Below are positions 14,188 through 18,013 of a DNA stretch of 18,013 nt, in pieces; position 1 is the first letter of the stretch, and each line of letters opens with the position of its first letter. The translations under genes were made by a program, and so were the position numbers. The stretch is taken from positions 1 through 18,013 of the forward strand of contig JAITJA010000178.1 in NCBI GenBank assembly GCA_031279175.1, read 5' to 3'. Below the pieces are notes generated by a model. The model had not been told where the DNA came from. It did not search any database and saw nothing but the letters and a program-made list of their open reading frames with translations. The stretch is from Odoribacteraceae bacterium. Its GTDB lineage: Bacteria; Bacteroidota; Bacteroidia; Bacteroidales; Marinifilaceae.

Positions 14188-16179
14188 ATGAAAATTACAC
14201 GCAAACTCGCGCTCTTCGCGATGACGTGCTGGATGGCCGGGATGTCCGCCTGCAGCGATTTCCTCGCGATTGACGACTACTTCATGAACATGACGCAGCT
14301 CGATTCCGTGTTCCAACGGAGAGATCTCGTCTTGCAATATATCCGGGGCGCGGCCAGCTACCTGCCTAACGAGGGCAACCTCTGGACAAACTCGGCTACC
14401 CCGTTCCAGGGCGCGTCGGACGAGAACTTTACCTCGTGGAACGATGACCGGCACGCCGGGATACGTTACCTGCTGGACGAGATCACGCCCTTCTCTACCA
14501 GCTATAATAACTACCCGAATTATTACCAGGGCGTCCGGAAAGCAAACGTCGTGCTGGCGCGCATCGGCGAGGTCCCGGATATCTCCGACGTCGACAGGCG
14601 GGACTTTATCGGGCAGTGCTACTTCCTGAAGGGATATTACATGTACCTGCTGCTGCTGCAATACGGCCCGACGCCTATCGTCCCCGATGACCCCTTTGCC
14701 GTGGATTCCGACGTGGAAACCATGTCGCTGGAACGAGCAACGTATGACGAGGTGGTCAACTATATCTGCAAGAACATGGAGCTGGCCGCCGAGTTCCTCG
14801 AGGATACGCGCGAGAACGCCTCCGAGATGAACATGCCAACGAAGGGCGCCGCGCTCGCTACCATGTCGCGGGTGCTGCTCTACGCCGCCAGCCCCTGGTA
14901 TAACGGCAATCCCTTCTACTCCGACTGGACGCGGGCAAGCGATGACGCGCATTTCATCAACCAAGAAGCCAAGAACGAGAAGTGGGGCGTCGCTGCCGTG
15001 GCCGCTAAACGCCTCATGAATGGCAAGTACAAGCTCTTTACCTCCCCGAAGGAGAGCGACACGCCTACCTTCCCGGATAATGTCCCGACCGCTACCTTCC
15101 CGGATGGCGTCGGGGGAATCGATCCCTACCGCTCCATCACTTACATGTTTAACGGCGAAGTGCCGCGGGTGCTGAACGACGAGATCATCTACTCCTGCTC
15201 GGCCACGACAGCAGGCGACTCACCGCTGTGGATCGCCGCGCCCTTCCAGCTCGGCGGGGGAAACGGGCTGAACCTGACGCAGGACTTGGTCGACGCGTTC
15301 TACATGAAGGATGGTAACGACATCAATAACTCGAGCGCCGAGTACCCCTACCCGCAACCCGGCACGGCCGCCTCGTATAGCGCCACCGGTAGCGCCGGGG
15401 CCGGTACTTTCTCCGGCTACGAGCTGCGATCAAACACGGCCGGCATGTACGTGAACCGCGAAACCCGCTTCTACGCCACGGTCGGCTTCTGCCACGCCTT
15501 CTGGCCGGGAACATCCTATACCGGGACGGAAGCAGTGAAGAATATCGAGGTCACTTACTACGCCGACGGTACCGCCGCCGCTAACCAGAACTATCCCCAG
15601 GACTATAACCGCACCGGGTATACCTGCAAGAAGTATATCCACCCGGAGGATAACCTGAAAGCATCGTCGGCTATCCGCGCGAAGGTCTTCCCGATCTTCC
15701 GCTACGCCGAGATCTTGCTCAATTACGCCGAGGCGCTCAACGAGCTGGATGGCTCGTACACGGACGAGGCTACCGGTATCACCGTGCAAGGACGGGACGC
15801 CGCCGAGATTCTCTCCGCGTTTAACCAGATCCGGTACCGCGCCGGATTGCCCGGCCTCTCCTCGCTGCCCGATCGCGCCACCACGCGTAACCTGATCAAA
15901 CGCGAACGGCAAATCGAGTTCATGTGCGAGGGAAGACGATACCACGACCTGCGCCGGTGGGGATGGGACGACGCGAACGCCGCCTATAATAAGCCCGTCA
16001 CCGGTATGAATGTCAAGGCAAGAGGAAGCGACCGCGCCGGTTTCTACACGATCACCGCGCTGAATGACGTCTTCCCGGGCCTCGCCCGGCGGTCGTTCGG
16101 GTACAAGAACTTCTTCTGCCCGATCCCCAAGTCGGTGATGAACAAGAACGCGAAGCTCATCCAGAACCCCGGGTGGTAA
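14188..16179 (+). CDS. SusD/RagB-type surface substrate-binding lipoprotein
   Basis: A 663-aa lid protein of the SusCD transporter. The signal peptide has a lipobox ending at C22 (WMAGMSAC), followed by SDFLAIDDY. The N-terminal SusD-like part shows YYQGVRKANVVLARI and the TPR-like helix region with FIGQCYFLKGYYMYLLLLQYG and GAALATMSRVLLYAASPWYNG. The C-terminal SusD/RagB region has YAEILLNYAEALNEL, FNQIRYRAGLPGL, IKRERQIEFMCEGRRYHDLR and the ending FFCPIPKSVMNKNAKLIQNP before GW. It is somewhat longer than typical members (about 500-600 aa); the middle (about 330-480) is rich in G, S, T and Y and may form the ligand-specific loops. It partners the SusC protein just upstream. Confidence 0.96.
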   Translation: MKITRKLALFAMTCWMAGMSACSDFLAIDDYFMNMTQLDSVFQRRDLVLQYIRGAASYLPNEGNLWTNSATPFQGASDENFTSWNDDRHAGIRYLLDEITPFSTSYNNYPNYYQGVRKANVVLARIGEVPDISDVDRRDFIGQCYFLKGYYMYLLLLQYGPTPIVPDDPFAVDSDVETMSLERATYDEVVNYICKNMELAAEFLEDTRENASEMNMPTKGAALATMSRVLLYAASPWYNGNPFYSDWTRASDDAHFINQEAKNEKWGVAAVAAKRLMNGKYKLFTSPKESDTPTFPDNVPTATFPDGVGGIDPYRSITYMFNGEVPRVLNDEIIYSCSATTAGDSPLWIAAPFQLGGGNGLNLTQDLVDAFYMKDGNDINNSSAEYPYPQPGTAASYSATGSAGAGTFSGYELRSNTAGMYVNRETRFYATVGFCHAFWPGTSYTGTEAVKNIEVTYYADGTAAANQNYPQDYNRTGYTCKKYIHPEDNLKASSAIRAKVFPIFRYAEILLNYAEALNELDGSYTDEATGITVQGRDAAEILSAFNQIRYRAGLPGLSSLPDRATTRNLIKRERQIEFMCEGRRYHDLRRWGWDDANAAYNKPVTGMNVKARGSDRAGFYTITALNDVFPGLARRSFGYKNFFCPIPKSVMNKNAKLIQNPGW

Positions 16180-16212
16180 GCATTGAATTTGTACACGATT
16201 AAATGAAGTATC

Positions 16213-17109
16213 ATGAAAAATAGAATCTATATCATCGCCGCGCTGCTCCTCGCGACTATCGCCTGCGAGAATATCGACGTGCTGGAGAACGAACAATACA
16301 TCAAACAGGTGTATATCGTCGGGGCAGCAGATGTCGTGTGGCCCTTCGACGTGACGTATAGCAACGAACCGCAAGAGGCCTATATTTCAGTCGCTACCAG
16401 CGGGTCAAAGTATATCGACGAGGACGTCACCGTGACACTCCGGCATAATGACCCGACAATCGCCTGGTATAATAACAAGTATCTCTACGACGCGCCGGTC
16501 AAGTACCAGAAGCTCGACCCCGCCAAGTTCTCGGTGGCCTCGTTCCAAACGACGATCAAGGCCGGGGAGGTCTACGCGCGCCTGCCGTTCACGATACAAA
16601 CAAGCGGGCTGCATTGCGACTCGCTCTATGCCGTGACTTTCGCTATCGAGTCCGTGTCACGGTACGAGAAGAATATCGTTGATACCGCGCTTATCCTGAA
16701 CCTGAACCTCGTGAACGAGTTCTCGGGCACTTACCAGTTCGCCGCGACGCGCTACTCTCTCGTCTTCGATAATAGCACGGGTGGCTATATCCAAAACCCG
16801 AACGGGACGTATAGCACGACGCGAACACTGAAGGCCGTGGACGCGAATTCTGTCCGCTTCTTTAACGAGGCGCGGGCCGAGGTGCGCGGGGGATATGCCT
16901 CTAACGAGGCTTATTTCACGGCCATGCACAATTATTGCGTGAAGTTTACGCGGGTATCCGGGAATAGTTTTAACGTGGAGTCGTGGGGAGCTCTCGTGAT
17001 CCACGAGGGGGAATGCTCGTATAACGAAGCTACCTCCACGTTTACTTTCCGGTATGATTACCAGGACGGTAATACCCGCTACCGCATCGAAGGTACGTTA
17101 ACTAAATAG
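16213..17109 (+). CDS. Lipoprotein with DUF1735 and DUF4361-like domains
   Basis: A 298-aa lipoprotein, last gene of the SusC/D operon, 33 bases after SusD. The signal peptide ends at C18 (LLLATIAC), followed by ENIDVLENEQYIKQVYIVGA. The N-terminal half (about 28-165) resembles DUF1735, a beta-sandwich seen in SusE-position proteins, with repeated strand patterns such as EDVTVTLRHNDP and GEVYARLPFTIQTSGL. The C-terminal half, beginning at EFSGTYQFAATRYSL (about 172), resembles DUF4361, with the pattern F-G-T-Y followed by R-T-L-K-A-V and ending YRIEGTLTK. Both assignments are from memory of the families. The position fits a surface glycan- or ligand-binding protein. No catalytic motif is seen. 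Confidence 0.75.
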   Translation: MKNRIYIIAALLLATIACENIDVLENEQYIKQVYIVGAADVVWPFDVTYSNEPQEAYISVATSGSKYIDEDVTVTLRHNDPTIAWYNNKYLYDAPVKYQKLDPAKFSVASFQTTIKAGEVYARLPFTIQTSGLHCDSLYAVTFAIESVSRYEKNIVDTALILNLNLVNEFSGTYQFAATRYSLVFDNSTGGYIQNPNGTYSTTRTLKAVDANSVRFFNEARAEVRGGYASNEAYFTAMHNYCVKFTRVSGNSFNVESWGALVIHEGECSYNEATSTFTFRYDYQDGNTRYRIEGTLTK

Positions 17110-17164
17110 CTCGCGCGAGGAGCTCTTCTTCTCTCTCCCCGCGAATGAGATCGTGAACAGGTGA

Positions 17165-17193
17165 CCGGGCATGAAACCATGCCCGGTTTTTTT
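17165..17193 (+). terminator. Rho-independent terminator of the SusC/D operon
   Basis: CCGGGCATG (17165-17173) pairs perfectly with CATGCCCGG (17178-17186) around an AAAC loop, followed by seven T. It lies 55 bases past the last stop codon. Confidence 0.95.
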
Positions 17194-17307
17194 ATTATCT
17201 ACCCCGACAATTGCAGACAAATCCCTAACCCGGAATGGATCATTCGCGACAAGAAAAGGGGCGCATAAACTAAACTGTCTTAAAGATAGAACGAGAGCAG
17301 AAATTAA

Positions 17308-17315
17308 TAACTTTG
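17308..17315 (+). promoter_or_regulatory. -7 box upstream of the transposase fragment
   Basis: TAACTTTG is an exact TAnnTTTG match, 18 bases before the ATG at 17334. The facing copy has a related leader (TTTGGCTAATATATTC), so this stretch is probably the original promoter region of the insertion sequence. No clear -33 element is visible. Confidence 0.4.
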
Positions 17316-17333
17316 CTAACACATTTTATTGTA

Positions 17334-17516
17334 ATGGAAATAGAATTTGATTTTGAAATGATCAAGAGCAACGCACTAGAACAAATATGTTTTGGTAAGT
17401 TTTTGTTCAGCAAGAATGGTGTGTTTCCTCCCTTGCTCGAGAGTATACTAAACATTACCCTTGAAGGCGAGATGGACGTTCACCTGTCTGAAGAAGAATC
17501 TTCAAGAGGCAACCGT
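17334..17516 (+). pseudogene. Truncated IS256-like transposase, N-terminal fragment (copy 1)
   Basis: The frame from the ATG at 17334 reads MEIEFDFEMIKSNALEQICF, then GKFLFSKNGVFPPLLESILN, then ITLEGEMDVHLSEEESSRGN and R. This matches the N-terminal pattern of IS256/mutator-family transposases as I know it: a short charged start, L-G-K-x-G-x-F-x-P-L-L, L-E-G-E-x-D-x-H-L, and then G-N-R before the usual N-G-K. After residue 61 the similarity stops where the inverted second copy begins. The nominal frame continues to a stop at 17630, but that part is antisense to copy 2. The catalytic DDE domain is absent, so it is inactive. The region is more AT-rich than the neighbouring genes. Confidence 0.65.
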
Positions 17517-17658
17517 CCATCTCCCCCTTCAAGTGCGGTATTCAAGGTACTCTCAGCAAGGGGACGAACGTGCCGTCCTTGCCTAACAAGGACTTGCCTG
17601 AACGTGACTGTTCGAGCGCTTTGTTCTTGAGGGTTTCAAAATCAATTTCCGTGTCCAT
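17513..17658 (-). pseudogene. Truncated IS256-like transposase, N-terminal fragment (copy 2, inverted)
   Basis: From the ATG at 17658 the minus strand reads MDTEIDFETLKNKALEQSRS, then GKSLLGKDGTFVPLL. It then loses frame by one missing base and continues in the next frame as ESTLNTALEG, and an extra G restores the MDG part. It is clearly a diverged relative of copy 1 (M-x-x-E-x-D-F-E, NALEQ/KALEQ, GK, LLES, LEGEMD). Its leader (TTTGGCTAATATATTC) also resembles copy 1. Both copies end at about 17513-17516, where GAGATGGACG and CGTCCATCTC face each other. Frameshifts and truncation make it non-functional. Confidence 0.6.
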
Positions 17659-17818
17659 TTTATGAAGAATATATTAGCCAAATTCATCTTTTTTTCTTGC
17701 CTGAATTGATACAGTTTGTTCTACGCCTCCGTTCGATCGGGGTGCGTGGGAAGGTGCAGAATACATTCCGGCGAGATATTCGTTCCGACAGAACGTTAAA
17801 GACCAGTGATTTTACTCG

Positions 17819-18013
17819 TCATGGTGAATTGATCGTCTCGTGCAATTTCTCCATCAACGATTCGATAGTTTCCTTGTCAGACGGGTGCGGAGCAAAGGCA
17901 GTGATGATATTAAAATTCTCGTCGATCAGGACAAAGCGAGGGATCGTGGTGATGTCCCACGCGTCAACAACCTCGTCGACGTTTGCGATATACTCTTTGA
18001 TCGTCTTCTGTTC
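17819..18013 (-). CDS. Thioredoxin-like (TlpA/ResA-type) protein, C-terminal part
   Basis: The last 64 residues of a minus-strand gene that begins outside the window; the stop TGA is at 17821-17819. The sequence contains WDITTIPRFVLIDENFNIIT followed by AFAPHPSDKETIESLMEKLH. The cis-proline motif TIPRF, the following beta-strand L-I-D-E-N-F-N-I and the closing helix are typical of thioredoxin-fold proteins of the TlpA/ResA/AhpC-TSA type, common in Bacteroidetes as periplasmic or lipid-anchored redox proteins. The CxxC centre would lie upstream, out of view, so catalytic competence cannot be judged. The stretch 17663-17818 between it and the transposase remnant shows no gene. Confidence 0.75.
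   Translation of the reverse strand, partial: EQKTIKEYIANVDEVVDAWDITTIPRFVLIDENFNIITAFAPHPSDKETIESLMEKLHETINSP

Noticed and set aside
17517..17630. Continuation of the first transposase fragment to 105 residues
   Set aside because: From 17517 the frame is antisense to the second, inverted transposase fragment, so the added residues are not part of the original protein.

Overview
The window looks like a chromosomal segment of a GC-rich member of the Bacteroidales. The evidence is a SusC/SusD pair with companion surface lipoproteins, TAnnTTTG-type -7 boxes, A-rich leaders without strong Shine-Dalgarno sequences, and the pairing of a PASTA protein with RluD. The genus cannot be fixed from the sequence alone.

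Layout. Positions 1-610 hold the tail of an unidentified gene, then what I read as the 5' part of a group II intron cut off on its 3' side, then the terminator of ahpC. ahpC (minus) and nadE (plus) diverge. Positions 2241-2635 carry a decayed minus-strand coding remnant whose 3' end is present three times in tandem. rluD and a membrane-anchored PASTA gene form a minus-strand pair with an ATGA overlap. It diverges, over two close promoters, from a plus-strand pair: a LysM/periplasmic-binding-like envelope protein, then a long RelA/SpoT protein with a degenerate hydrolase domain and a strong terminator.

Positions 8700-9590 are the oddest part. About 870 bp are built almost entirely on a 42-bp period: GC-rich units on the left, AT-rich units in the middle each carrying an AATGACAT/ATGTCATT dyad, and GC-rich units on the right in inverted orientation. 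I know of no described element that matches it.

Positions 9771-17109 are a four-gene operon: IPT/NHL lipoprotein, SusC-like transporter, SusD-like lipoprotein and DUF1735/DUF4361-type lipoprotein, closed by a textbook terminator. It is an outer-membrane uptake operon with no enzyme or regulator inside the window. Positions 17300-17660 hold two truncated 5' ends of IS256-like transposase genes facing each other. The window ends in the C-terminus of a thioredoxin-like protein on the minus strand.

The genes are mostly housekeeping (peroxide defence, NAD synthesis, rRNA modification, envelope, stringent response) plus one nutrient-uptake operon. The accessory signal sits in the intergenic repeats and the mobile-element remains.
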